From Thermanaeromonas toyohensis ToBE (lineage in GTDB: Bacteria; Bacillota; DSM-521; Neomoorellales; Neomoorellaceae), in contig NZ_LT838272.1 in the NCBI RefSeq assembly GCF_900176005.1, positions 1,631,587 through 1,695,586 on the forward strand: a stretch of DNA of 64,000 nt, in the 5' to 3' direction. The stretch's first letter is position 1; every line of letters begins with the position of its first letter. Shown here in pieces: positions 30,737 through 38,603 of the stretch. Under the pieces are notes generated by a model, which did no database searches, was not told where the DNA came from, and saw nothing but the letters and a program-made list of their open reading frames with translations. Position numbers and translations under genes: made by a program.

Positions 30737-30822
30737 CTTTCTGTAACTCCCGCAAAGGCCTGTCAAAACCTTATCGGCTCTATAGAGGAAATTAAGGTTT
30801 CGATTGGGGAGGAGATAACATT

Positions 30823-31458
30823 ATGACGCATGCAATGGTAAAGAAGCTGGCGGATGAGATAGCAAAAATAACCAGACTGTTGCCGGGGTGGGAGGTGGTG
30901 CACAGTGGCGGCGGAATCATCATGGCTGTGAGGGATTTCGAACTGAGTTGCGACGGTCAGAAGTGCCTGGCCGGGGTTAGCGTGGACGATGATGCTGCTG
31001 TAGCGTACAGGGCGGGCAGCACCTGGCTCAGGGCCGGCGACATTATCCCGTCTTTGGGCTGCCTGGGGGAAGACGTAGATGAAGTGGTGCTGGTGGCGAG
31101 CAACGGGAAGAGGCGCCAGTATCCCGGGGCTGACCTGCTGTCTTTTGGTGACGTCCTGGAAATAGAGAAGGCGATGGACGTCCTTGGCGGCGTCAGTTTT
31201 AACGGTGCAAAACTGGAGACCCGGTGCCCCGCATGCGGGGTGGAGGGTGTGAGAGTGCTGTTGGTCGATGGGTACCTTGAGGGGTATAACGGCAATGTAT
31301 ATTTCTGCTGTCCTGGCGAAGGGCGGTCGGTACCGCTGTTTGATGCGGGGCTCGACGTACGCGTTCCCGGCCGCTGCGGCAGCTGCGGGCACCAGGGGAA
31401 CATAGGAGACTTCGTAATCATAGTGCGGGAAAGGGAACGGGAAGAGGAAACGGCGTAA
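30823..31458 (+). CDS. Hypothetical protein with zinc ribbons
   Basis: A 211-residue product from ATG 30823 (GGGGAGGAG upstream). Residues about 135-200 contain CPACG, FCCPG and CGSCGHQG, two or more zinc knuckles. The N-terminal part is mixed alpha/beta. The extreme C-terminus is charged (VREREREEETA). No family recognised. Confidence 0.74.
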   Translation: MTHAMVKKLADEIAKITRLLPGWEVVHSGGGIIMAVRDFELSCDGQKCLAGVSVDDDAAVAYRAGSTWLRAGDIIPSLGCLGEDVDEVVLVASNGKRRQYPGADLLSFGDVLEIEKAMDVLGGVSFNGAKLETRCPACGVEGVRVLLVDGYLEGYNGNVYFCCPGEGRSVPLFDAGLDVRVPGRCGSCGHQGNIGDFVIIVREREREEETA

Positions 31459-31469
31459 TGGTGGGGCGG

Positions 31470-31597
31470 CACGCCCCGCCCGGAGCCCCTCTATGAGGGG
31501 GGGGCTGCGGGGAGGGTGTGAAAGCCTGAGTACTGGGACCGCATGACGGCCCCAGTATAAGCAAAGAGCGGGCTCCCGGCAGGGAGCCAAAATTTTT
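31470..31597 (+). repeat. Multi-hairpin intergenic element with terminator
   Basis: First stem CACGCCCCgCCC (from 31470) with GGGgAGGGTGTG (to 31520) around an inner AGCCCCTC/GAGGGGGGGGCT stem. Second hairpin ACTGGG/CCCAGT (31532-31556). Third GGCTCCC/GGGAGCC (31571-31588) followed by AAAATTTTT, a likely terminator. Confidence 0.7.
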
Positions 31598-31617
31598 GCC
31601 AAAAGGGGGTTGGGAGC

Positions 31618-31953
31618 ATGGCGTGCTCCCCTGCAGCATTTAAGGTACTAAAGGCGATACCCGTGCTTGAAAAGGAACACCCTGCCGAGCGACTCGGGGA
31701 GTTCTACCGCAAGCTCGGGTGGGACGGGAAGAAGGTGGTAGACCCAACGAAGGTTAAGATGCACCGGGACGATTTTACCCGGCTCGTGCAGGCGGAGATG
31801 GAGCGGGCGTACCACTACTGGCCGCAGGTTCCCCGGTCGAGGATAGCGCTGGAAGTGGGGTTCCTGTGGATGAACCAGGGACCTTCCAGCGACGGGGAAG
31901 TGCCGGGAATGGTTGAACTGCTGCCGGGGTGGCTGCAGAAGGACCTGAAATAA
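31618..31953 (+). CDS. Hypothetical protein
   Basis: A 111-residue product from ATG 31618 (AAGGGGG 8 nt upstream). The start codon lies inside a 7-bp hairpin (GGGAGCA/TGCTCCC), which could hide it. The core MHRDDFTRLVQAEMERAYHY is helical. No family recognised. Confidence 0.68.
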   Translation: MACSPAAFKVLKAIPVLEKEHPAERLGEFYRKLGWDGKKVVDPTKVKMHRDDFTRLVQAEMERAYHYWPQVPRSRIALEVGFLWMNQGPSSDGEVPGMVELLPGWLQKDLK

Positions 31954-31974
31954 ATCCACGAAGGAGCGGGTTTT

Positions 31975-32349
31975 ATGAATGAAGGGCTTTTGCTGAAGGC
32001 TTTCGTGGAATACCTGCGCTCCGACAGGAACTATGAGGAGGAGGCCAGGAGGGCCGGCGTATCTCTGGGGTTCCTGGCTGCGGTGATGGCAGCCAACATA
32101 GACGAGTACATCGCGGAAATGGTAGACTGGGCCGCCCAATGCCGTGAGTTTTACTGTCCTGAGTGCAATGACGGGGAATACTACAACGCAAACAACGTGC
32201 CCAGGGATGAGAACGGCTTTCTGTGCTCGAAATGCGGCAGACCGCTCAGCAGCAGCTGCTGTGCCGGGTGCGGGCGCAACATAGCCGATGTTGGCGGCAC
32301 GCAGGTGCACGGGGGTTGGGCATACTGCAGTGGGTGTTCTCCCGGTTAA
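31975..32349 (+). CDS. Zinc-ribbon protein
   Basis: A 124-residue product from ATG 31975 (GAAGGAGCG upstream). A helical N-terminus (LLKAFVEYLRSDRNYEEEA) precedes about 65 residues with many Cys: YCPEC, LCSKCG, CCAGCG and CSGC. Two zinc ribbons are likely, with possible nucleic-acid binding. Family not recognised. Confidence 0.75.
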   Translation: MNEGLLLKAFVEYLRSDRNYEEEARRAGVSLGFLAAVMAANIDEYIAEMVDWAAQCREFYCPECNDGEYYNANNVPRDENGFLCSKCGRPLSSSCCAGCGRNIADVGGTQVHGGWAYCSGCSPG

Positions 32350-32360
32350 AGGAGTGCGGG

Positions 32361-32395
32361 GTACTGGTGGGGCAGAAGGCAGCCCCCACCAGTAC
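32361..32395 (+). other. Perfect 12-bp hairpin
   Basis: GTACTGGTGGGG (32361-32372) pairs with CCCCACCAGTAC (32384-32395). No T tract follows. The next SD (GAAGGAGGGG) is downstream. Confidence 0.6.
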
Positions 32396-32421
32396 TGGAC
32401 ATAGCGGAAGGAGGGGCGTTT

Positions 32422-32679
32422 ATGGGTACGGTAAACATCTATGCCAACCGCTTTATGGTCTTCAATGAAACATCCGATTTTGTCATCAAGTTTGGGGTGG
32501 CGTTCCCGGAGAACAAGGAAGTGGCGTGGAACGCCATTGTTTATCTGTCTCCGTCCACGGCAAAGGAGCTGGCTATTGTGCTCAGCCAGGCGGTGGCCGA
32601 ATACGAAAAGGAACTGCAGACTGATATACCCGTTTCCTCTTCCACCGATTCCGGAGCAGACGACAATGTGCTCCAGTAG
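32422..32679 (+). CDS. DUF3467-like protein
   Basis: An 85-residue product from ATG 32422 (GAAGGAGGGG upstream). NIYANRFMVFNETSDFVIKF and YLSPSTAKELAIVLSQAVAEYE match the DUF3467 pattern of small proteins found in phages and bacteria, of unknown role. The last 20 residues are Ser/Asp-rich. Confidence 0.72.
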   Translation: MGTVNIYANRFMVFNETSDFVIKFGVAFPENKEVAWNAIVYLSPSTAKELAIVLSQAVAEYEKELQTDIPVSSSTDSGADDNVLQ

Positions 32680-32691
32680 GGGGTGGTTCCC

Positions 32692-33231
32692 GTGCGAGTG
32701 CTGCTGATCGGGAAGGCGGGCGCCGGGAAGGATACGGTAGCGGAGTATCTGGTGAAGCGCCACGGCTTCAGGCGGTACGCGTTTGCCGATAAGATAAAGC
32801 AGATAGCGATGGAACTGTGGCCTGAGGAGTTCAGGTACAGGAAGCCGCGGTGGCTCCTCCAGCAGGTGGGTTCGAAGCTGAGGGAGATCGACCCGCTGGT
32901 GTGGGTCCACTACGTCTTCCGGCAGATAGAGCAGGAACGGCCGGAGCGGGTGGTGATAACCGACGGCCGCCTGGAGGAGGAATACAGCGTCTGCCGGAGT
33001 GCGGGGTTCGCGGTAGTTGAGGTGAGGTGTCCGGATCCTTTGCGGCTGGACCGGCTTTATGTACGCGACGGCGTAGCCCCCACGCTCCGGGAAGCCGCAC
33101 ATGAGACGGAGGCGTGGTCCTGCCCGAAGCCGGACTTTGTCCTGGACAACAGCAGGACGCTGGCCGACCTGTACGGGCAGGTGGACCGCCTGGTGGGAAT
33201 TCTCAAGAACAGGCAGGCCCAGGCAGTCTAG
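32692..33231 (+). CDS. Deoxynucleoside monophosphate kinase-like protein
   Basis: A 179-residue P-loop kinase. MRVLLIGKAGAGKDTVAEYL carries Walker A (GKAGAGKD), followed by FADKIKQIA and RVVITDGRLEEEY, as in phage and bacterial dNMP kinases and AAA_33 adenylate-kinase-like proteins. It probably phosphorylates a nucleoside monophosphate. GTG 32692 is chosen (GGGGGTGG 8 nt upstream). It stands at the head of a replication and nucleotide block (primase, clamp, nucleotidase, nuclease). Confidence 0.82.
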   Translation: MRVLLIGKAGAGKDTVAEYLVKRHGFRRYAFADKIKQIAMELWPEEFRYRKPRWLLQQVGSKLREIDPLVWVHYVFRQIEQERPERVVITDGRLEEEYSVCRSAGFAVVEVRCPDPLRLDRLYVRDGVAPTLREAAHETEAWSCPKPDFVLDNSRTLADLYGQVDRLVGILKNRQAQAV

Positions 33232-33253
33232 CCAGTCTGCCGGGAGTACCCTT

Positions 33254-34618
33254 ATGGAAGAGGGGGTGAAGGTGTTGGATGCCGATGTTCTGATGGGGCT
33301 GGACCTCAGGCCTGCGGGGAGAGACGAGAGGCGCGGCAACTGCCCGGCCTGCGGCGACACCAAGGGGCACCTGTACCTGAACCTCAGGAAGGGTGTCTAC
33401 TACTGCCACAGGTGCGGTTTCTCGGGCAAGATAAGGGACGGGTTTTTGGGCTGTGACTGGCAGGGGATGCCGCCCCTGCCCGAGGAAAACGTCGCCCCAG
33501 TAGAAGTGCTCGACCGCGTCTACAGGCTGCTCTTCCAGCACCTTCCCCTGTCCCGGGAGCACCGGGAGCAGCTACTGAGGAGGGGCCTGCCGGAGGAGAA
33601 GCACCGGCAGTACGCGACGCTTCCCGCGGAGGGCAGGCGTGACGCGGTTCGTGCGGTGATAGAGGTTACAGACCCTTCGGGTGTGCCGGGCTTCTGCGTT
33701 GGTGACCGGGGGTGGTACCTGAGCGGCCCGCCTGGGCTGCTCATACCGGTCAAAAACTTTGAGGGGAAGATATGGGGCGTCCAGGTGCGCGTGGACGATC
33801 CCGGAGACGGCGGCAAGTACCGGTGGCTCTCTTCGAGGAAGGGGAGGGGGCCTAAAGCGAAGGTGCGGTACCACGTGGCGGCGGCCGGGGACATGCGCCG
33901 CGTGTGGGTCACGGAGGGGCCGCTGAAGGCCGACGTCGCGGCCCACTTTTTGGGTGAGACGGTCATTGCGGTTCCCGGCGTGAACACGTGGGCGAGCACC
34001 GGGCTGGTGGACGCTTTTAGAGGTAAGGAGGTTAAGGAAGCAATCATTGCGTATGATATGGACCTTCAGGCCAACGTCCACGTGGCGAAGGCCTCCCTGG
34101 CGCTGGGAAAAGAAATTTTTCGGGCGGGCCTTAAGGTCCGTTATGCCTGGTGGAACCCGCAATACAAAGGGCTGGATGACCTGCTCAATGCAGGCGGGTC
34201 GCCGGAGGTCATAAGCGTCAGGGAGTACAAGGACCGCTTGAGGGAATTATCCATGCGGGGAGGCCAGCAGGGCATGGTCTGGACGCACGGAGTTGGCTGG
34301 GTTGCTGCAAAGCCCGTACTCCAGCGGAGGACGAACAAGAAAACGGGCCAGACGCACGACATGGCTTATGTAGTAGTCTGGGTGCTAAATAAAGACAAAG
34401 AGAAGCTGGAAGCTATAACGCTAACCGCGTGGGGAAAGATGGCCCACGAGGCGGTGGCCCTGGAGAAGGGGCAGTTTATTACCTTTGAGGGAGTATGGCA
34501 CCAGATATCGGCATACGATGCCGCAGGGAACGTAATTCCTGCTGCCCAGTGCTTCTTGACGAAGATCGTAAGACTGCCAGAGGTCCCGGAGGTGGGAGGT
34601 AATGGAAACTTTAGGTGA
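33254..34618 (+). CDS. DnaG-like primase with C-terminal extension
   Basis: A 454-residue protein. An N-terminal CHC2-like zinc finger has Cys30, Cys33, Cys51 and Cys54 (NCPACGDTKGH ... YYCHRCGFSG). A Toprim-like domain follows: VWVTEGPLKADVAAHFLG near 217 (Glu of the EGxxK-type motif), then AIIAYDMDLQANVHV near 262. The final 120 residues (YVVVWVLNKDKEKLEAITL) look like an OB-type ssDNA-binding domain. Such proteins synthesise RNA primers; plasmid and phage versions serve the element's own replication. No helicase domain is visible. ATG 33254 follows GGGAG; TTG 33274 is an alternative start. Confidence 0.85.
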   Translation: MEEGVKVLDADVLMGLDLRPAGRDERRGNCPACGDTKGHLYLNLRKGVYYCHRCGFSGKIRDGFLGCDWQGMPPLPEENVAPVEVLDRVYRLLFQHLPLSREHREQLLRRGLPEEKHRQYATLPAEGRRDAVRAVIEVTDPSGVPGFCVGDRGWYLSGPPGLLIPVKNFEGKIWGVQVRVDDPGDGGKYRWLSSRKGRGPKAKVRYHVAAAGDMRRVWVTEGPLKADVAAHFLGETVIAVPGVNTWASTGLVDAFRGKEVKEAIIAYDMDLQANVHVAKASLALGKEIFRAGLKVRYAWWNPQYKGLDDLLNAGGSPEVISVREYKDRLRELSMRGGQQGMVWTHGVGWVAAKPVLQRRTNKKTGQTHDMAYVVVWVLNKDKEKLEAITLTAWGKMAHEAVALEKGQFITFEGVWHQISAYDAAGNVIPAAQCFLTKIVRLPEVPEVGGNGNFR

Positions 34619-34961
34619 ACAGATGCTGAGGGAGCGCCTAGACCCGAGGCCAGACCTGAAAAAGGACTCGTGGCTGTGGGAAGTGCTTCTGCACTATGTT
34701 TATGGTACGGGGCTATACTGGGTGCTGCACGGCTTCCGGTGTGCCGGCACGCTGCTGGTAGTCAAAGACGACGGTAGCGTAGTGATGCGGCCGCACATCG
34801 GTCCAGATGGCTGGGAAAACCTGGAACAGTATATGGACTTCCGGGAGCAACACCTGGTACCCCGGAAGGAGGAGCTTGAGAGAGTGCTGAGGGATTTGGC
34901 CACAGCACTGGCGGAGTACAGGAAGGAAAAGTTGAGGAATACTGTGCCTAAGGAATACTAA
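34602..34961 (+). CDS. Hypothetical protein
   Basis: A 119-residue product from ATG 34602, overlapping the primase gene by 17 nt (GGAGGTGGGAGG upstream). Mostly helical, Trp-rich core (SWLWEVLLHYVYGTGLYW) and a charged C-terminal helix. It may be an accessory subunit of the primase, judged by overlap only. Confidence 0.7.
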   Translation: METLGEQMLRERLDPRPDLKKDSWLWEVLLHYVYGTGLYWVLHGFRCAGTLLVVKDDGSVVMRPHIGPDGWENLEQYMDFREQHLVPRKEELERVLRDLATALAEYRKEKLRNTVPKEY

Positions 34962-34993
34962 AGCCTCCCGTATTGGGTGGCTTTTATATTTTA
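34960..34993 (+). terminator. Rho-independent terminator
   Basis: AAAGCCtCCC (34960-34969) pairs with GGGtGGCTTT (34975-34984), then TATATTTTA. It separates the primase unit from the clamp gene. Confidence 0.7.
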
Positions 34994-35019
34994 CCAAAAA
35001 TTTAGGGAGGGAATAACTA

Positions 35020-36168
35020 ATGCAAATAGTTTGTAAGACTCGTGAGCTCAGAGAGGCAGTGGGCTTCGCCAAAAAGATGCTGCCCAAAGCTACAACCCTG
35101 CCGGTGCTGGAAGGCATTATGCTGGAAGCGCAGGGCGGGGAGTTCAGAATAATGGCGCATGATTTGGAGTGCGGCGTGATTTTAAAAGTCAGCGGTGCCA
35201 GAGTAGAAAAAGAGGGCCGGGCACTTGTCCCCGGCAAAGCTTTTTCCCTTCTGGTGGAAAAGTTTACTGCAGAGGAGACCGCGATAGACGCCTCGGACGG
35301 GAACGTAACTATACAGTGCGGGAGCAGCAGGGCCGAACTGACAGGAATGGACCCGGACCTGTACCCCGAACTTCCTTCCCAGCAGGAGTACAGAGAGGTC
35401 GTTGTTGTTTTAGAAGAGCTCCTGCCCGCCCTGCGGGAGACTTTCAGCTTTACGAACCCCTCGGGGTGGGAAGCCTACGTGCGCTCCGTGCTGTGGGAGG
35501 TAGAAGAAGAGGACGTGCTGAACCTGGTCGCCACGGATACACACCGGTTGGTCGTGAGGAGGGTGCCGGGAGTGAAAACGGGAGGGACGCGCGGAGCCTG
35601 GCTGCTTCCCGTAGCTGGTCTGGCGAGGATGGCGGGCGTGCTCAGCGGTTCTACCGGGCATGCGGCCGTAAGGTTTTCCGAGAACTTTGCCCGGATTATC
35701 ACCGCTGGTGGGGCGTTCTACATGAGGCTGCTGTCAGGCTCCTACCCTCCGTACCGCCAGGTAATTCCACGAGAAGACGCCCCGGTTTCTGTAGTGGTCG
35801 ATGCTGGCGTCCTGCGCTCAGCCCTGGAGCGTGCAAGAGTTCTTAAGCAGGGCAGCAAGGACGACCCGGTGGTGATGATCGCGCCGGTAGCAGGGGCTGA
35901 CGTGTTGACGGTCAAGACCGTCAGGTGCGAGTACGGTGCGCTGGAGGAGGTGCTGGAAGCTGAAGTCCGGGGCGGAAGCGGGTTCCCGGTATATCTCAAC
36001 AGCAAGTACCTCCTCAGCGCCCTGAGGGGTGCCAGCGACAGGGTGGTGCTTGACATTTATGCACCGCTGAAGCCGGTCGTGGTGAGGCGTGCCGGCAGTG
36101 AGGACTACCTTGCCCTGGTGCTGCCCGTGAGGGTCCCGGAAACGGAGGCTGCTGAGAAATGCGCGTAG
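35020..36168 (+). CDS. dnaN: DNA polymerase III beta subunit (sliding clamp)
   Basis: A 382-residue beta clamp, normal length for the family, with three repeated domains: MQIVCKTRELREAVGFAKKM start, FRIMAHDLECGVILKV, TDTHRLVVRR near 175, SGSYPPYRQVIP near 240 and FPVYLNSKYLLSAL near 325. It forms a ring that tethers polymerase to DNA. It ends LPVRV followed by an additional 9-residue tail rather than the canonical end. A second, element-encoded clamp beside a primase suggests partly self-sufficient replication. ATG 35020 follows TAGGGAGGG; a terminator precedes it. Confidence 0.95.
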   Translation: MQIVCKTRELREAVGFAKKMLPKATTLPVLEGIMLEAQGGEFRIMAHDLECGVILKVSGARVEKEGRALVPGKAFSLLVEKFTAEETAIDASDGNVTIQCGSSRAELTGMDPDLYPELPSQQEYREVVVVLEELLPALRETFSFTNPSGWEAYVRSVLWEVEEEDVLNLVATDTHRLVVRRVPGVKTGGTRGAWLLPVAGLARMAGVLSGSTGHAAVRFSENFARIITAGGAFYMRLLSGSYPPYRQVIPREDAPVSVVVDAGVLRSALERARVLKQGSKDDPVVMIAPVAGADVLTVKTVRCEYGALEEVLEAEVRGGSGFPVYLNSKYLLSALRGASDRVVLDIYAPLKPVVVRRAGSEDYLALVLPVRVPETEAAEKCA

Positions 36169-36722
36169 GTGTGGACTTGTGCAATACGGTTGCGGACGTA
36201 AACGCCTGCATAAAGGCTGCCCTGGGGCTCCCGGAGGGTTATACCTTCCGGGAGTACAGCATGCGGGCAGTAGGTGTACGCGATAAGGTCGGGTGGTTCA
36301 GGAAACACCCTGAAGTATTTGTGGAGGCACTCCCACTGCCAGGAGCTGTGGAAACACTGGAAAAACTGGCGGCATGCGGGGTCGAGATATGGTATGTTAC
36401 TTCAAGGCCCGTGTGGGCCAGGGAAATAACCCGAGACTGGCTAAAGAAATGGAGTTTCCCCAAAGGGGAACTCATAATGGAAGCCGACAAGGCCCGGGTG
36501 TACGAAAACCTGGGCCTTGACCTTTTCTTTGAGGACGCACCGGGAGAAATAGAGCGGCTGGAGCGGGCGGGTGCCAGGGTTGTCGCCGTGGCACAGCCGT
36601 ACAACAGGGGTGCCTTCCGGTGGGATGACACAGGGAGAGGGGGAGACCTTCTTGGTGTACTCTTACACTGCGCTGGAATGCTTTCAGGCGTGCCCCAGGC
36701 GGTTTTACTACCGGTACGTTGA
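36159..36722 (+). CDS. HAD-superfamily 5'-nucleotidase-like protein (NT5C type)
   Basis: A 187-residue HAD hydrolase. Motif I GVDLCNTVAD (nucleophile Asp5), motif II YVTSRP near 88 and motif IV LFFEDAP near 125 match the 5'(3')-deoxyribonucleotidase group. It probably removes phosphate from nucleotides and adjusts the dNTP pool with the kinase at 32692. It overlaps dnaN by 10 nt, and its last 22 codons overlap the nuclease gene. Confidence 0.82.
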   Translation: MRVGVDLCNTVADVNACIKAALGLPEGYTFREYSMRAVGVRDKVGWFRKHPEVFVEALPLPGAVETLEKLAACGVEIWYVTSRPVWAREITRDWLKKWSFPKGELIMEADKARVYENLGLDLFFEDAPGEIERLERAGARVVAVAQPYNRGAFRWDDTGRGGDLLGVLLHCAGMLSGVPQAVLLPVR

Positions 36723-37698
36723 ACGGATACCGGAGCCACCTTCTGAGGCAGTAGAGTTCGGCAGCGCGGTTCACGCAGCCGTGGCGGCTGGGCTGAGCGG
36801 CCGTGACCCCGAAGAAGCGGTGAGGCAGATGCCGCTGAAGGTTGTTATCGGGGAAAAGCTGGAAGAGGCAATAGACCTTGCGATGCGGTTCCTCAGGAGG
36901 TATTCGCCCCGCGGGGTGTACCTGGTGGAAGAGAAAGTAAAAGGGGTCATAGCCGGTGAGGAGTTCGTCGGCCGGCTGGACCTGGTGGAGACCGGTGACA
37001 CCACGGGGATTATCACCATCACCGATTTTAAGACCGACTGGGACAAGTACATGCCCACCGAAAAGATGCAGCTGCCGCTGTACGCGTACCTTTTTTTGTC
37101 GATGATGAACGAGAAGCCCAGGCCGGTGCAGGCCAGGCTGTGGTTCCTGAGGCACGCGAGGGAACCCGTGGCGGAAGAAACGCTCACTCCGGAGCACATG
37201 TCCAGAGCGGTCCAATGGGCTGAAGGAATAATAAAAGAGATCAGGGACGCCCTGGAGCTTCCCGGGTGGATGGGTTTTGACCCGGTTCCGGGGTCGTGGT
37301 GCAAGACCTGCGGCTATTCCTTCAACTGCCTGGACATTGCCGAGCCGCAGGACATAGTGGAGGCGGGGGCCCTGGCCCTGAGGCTGGAACGCGCGCTGGA
37401 CGTGCTGAAGACCCGGCTTAAGGAGCACGTAAGCGAGCACGGACCGCTGCAGGTGAGCGACCAGTACTGGGGGGACTATTCTTACAGCATCTGGAAGTTC
37501 CCCGACATCCAGGCGTTCATGGAGCTGCTCGCCGGAGCGGGGGAAGACCCCTGGGACTACATTGAAGTGAACGGTTCCAAGCTCAAGAAGCTGCTGAAGG
37601 GCCCGCTGGGCGAGCGGATAAGGCAGATCGGGGAGGAGAAGCCCCGGCACTATTTCACCCACCGGGAGAAGCCCCCTGGGAGCAGGGAAGAGGCATAA
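36655..37698 (+). CDS. PD-(D/E)XK nuclease, Cas4/AddB type with Fe-S cysteines
   Basis: A 347-residue RecB-family nuclease. YSYTALECFQACPRR at the N-terminus, GRLDLVE near 106 (catalytic Asp), ITDFKTD near 124 (Asp-x-Lys) and QLPLYAYLF near 140 form the catalytic core. Cys13 plus WCKTCGYSFNC (Cys216, 219, 225) match the four-Cys arrangement holding a 4Fe-4S cluster in Cas4 and AddB. Such enzymes process DNA ends in recombination or replication; no Cas genes are near. GTG 36655 has GGGAGAGGGGGAG about 9 nt upstream; ATG 36625 would overlap the nucleotidase gene by 98 nt. Confidence 0.88.
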   Translation: MYSYTALECFQACPRRFYYRYVERIPEPPSEAVEFGSAVHAAVAAGLSGRDPEEAVRQMPLKVVIGEKLEEAIDLAMRFLRRYSPRGVYLVEEKVKGVIAGEEFVGRLDLVETGDTTGIITITDFKTDWDKYMPTEKMQLPLYAYLFLSMMNEKPRPVQARLWFLRHAREPVAEETLTPEHMSRAVQWAEGIIKEIRDALELPGWMGFDPVPGSWCKTCGYSFNCLDIAEPQDIVEAGALALRLERALDVLKTRLKEHVSEHGPLQVSDQYWGDYSYSIWKFPDIQAFMELLAGAGEDPWDYIEVNGSKLKKLLKGPLGERIRQIGEEKPRHYFTHREKPPGSREEA

Positions 37699-37733
37699 GC
37701 CTGGCAGTGGAGCGGACAGTGCAGGGGTTTTAC

Positions 37734-37778
37734 GCCCTGCCTCCGGTCCCTGCTGTACGGGGACTGCGGCAGGGCGCA
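37734..37778 (+). repeat. Multi-hairpin-type intergenic element (single stem)
   Basis: GCCCTGCC (37734-37741) pairs with GGCAGGGC (37768-37775) around an inner GGTCCC/GGGACT stem, with unpaired TGC on the right side as in the other copies. Confidence 0.6.
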
Positions 37779-37812
37779 AGGCCTGCAGGTGCGTGGCAGG
37801 GAGGGACCTGGC

Positions 37813-38058
37813 GTGGCCAGCAAGACCGGAAAGAGGCGCCGCAAGAAAGACAAGAAGAAGGGTGTGGATGCCAGAACATCCCTTTTGGAGCCGGCATGGC
37901 TGCCCGACGGCAGGTACGTGTGCCCCAAATGTATGAAGCGAGAAACGCTCTGTATTATTGATTACGGCCTGGCCAAGAACCGCTCGAGGGGGATGTTCTG
38001 GTTTCTGGTGCAGTGCCAGGAATGCGACGTAAAATTTAGGGTTCAGAAGGACGTGTAG
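37813..38058 (+). CDS. Small zinc-binding hypothetical protein
   Basis: An 81-residue product from GTG 37813 (GGGAGGGA upstream). Very basic first 20 residues (ASKTGKRRRKKDKKKG) are followed by VCPKCMKRE and VQCQECDVKF, a four-Cys zinc ribbon. It probably binds nucleic acid. Confidence 0.72.
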   Translation: MASKTGKRRRKKDKKKGVDARTSLLEPAWLPDGRYVCPKCMKRETLCIIDYGLAKNRSRGMFWFLVQCQECDVKFRVQKDV

Positions 38059-38074
38059 GGCAGGGAGGTCTCCA

Positions 38075-38159
38075 GTGCCCTGCCCGGGGCCCTTAAGCGG
38101 AAAGAAGGGCTGCGGGGAGGGCGCGAAAACCGGCGTGCTGTACGCGATACAGTCACGCC
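38075..38159 (+). repeat. Multi-hairpin intergenic element
   Basis: GTGCCCTgCCC (from 38075) pairs with GGGgAGGGCGC (to 38124) around an inner GGCCCTT/AAGGGCT stem. A second hairpin, GGCGTG/CACGCC with inner TGTA/TACA, is at 38132-38159. It closely matches the element at 31470. Confidence 0.7.
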
Positions 38160-38212
38160 TGCAAAAACTGTCGCACCCGGAAAGTTAAAACCTGATGGGA
38201 GGAGGGGTTTTC

Positions 38213-38527
38213 ATGGCTGTCCTTTGGGTGTCGCGGAAATTTAACGAGCCCGACCCGCTCAAAGCGACACTCGAGTCGCTGAAGCAGGCCTTTGTAGAGA
38301 CCCGAGCCCGAAAGCTCGGGTTAAAAACAGAATACACCGTTGTAGGGGATTGCATCGAGCTCGCTGTGGAAGGGAACAGTGGTGCAATCTCTGCACTGCT
38401 CAAAGAGATTTATGAGGAGACAGGGATGTGTGGCTTTGTAGTAGACGTTGAAGCGCAAGAAGAGCGCAAGGAGCTGGACAAAGTGGTGAGTACGCCTATC
38501 ATTTTGGCCGAAGTGGTGGATATATAG
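38213..38527 (+). CDS. Hypothetical protein
   Basis: A 104-residue product from ATG 38213 (GGAGGAGGGG upstream). Helix-strand pattern (DPLKATLESLKQAFVETRAR; YTVVGDCIELAVEG; ALLKEIYEETGMCGFVVDV). It shares an overall 'small alpha/beta with CGFVV' flavour with the C-terminal GLGGFTVLL part of the 17331 product, but homology is not clear. Unknown function. Confidence 0.7.
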   Translation: MAVLWVSRKFNEPDPLKATLESLKQAFVETRARKLGLKTEYTVVGDCIELAVEGNSGAISALLKEIYEETGMCGFVVDVEAQEERKELDKVVSTPIILAEVVDI

Positions 38528-38603
38528 TTGTGCTGGCTGAGTATCAGGAGACAGCTGTTCTGAAGGAGGGAGGGGGCGGCCTGCAACGGCTCACTGTGAT
38601 GAA

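Noticed and set aside
31611-31630. Hairpin GGGAGCA/TGCTCCC as a further SD-hairpin-start element
   Set aside because: The only usable ATG (31618) is inside the hairpin and has a normally spaced SD (AGGGGG), with no in-frame start just after the hairpin.
31648-33363. 571-residue minus-strand frame
   Set aside because: It spans five + strand genes with good SDs and recognisable motifs; the antisense translation has no domain.
36472-37779. 435-residue minus-strand frame
   Set aside because: It is the shadow of the Fe-S nuclease gene, whose catalytic and cluster residues are intact on the + strand.
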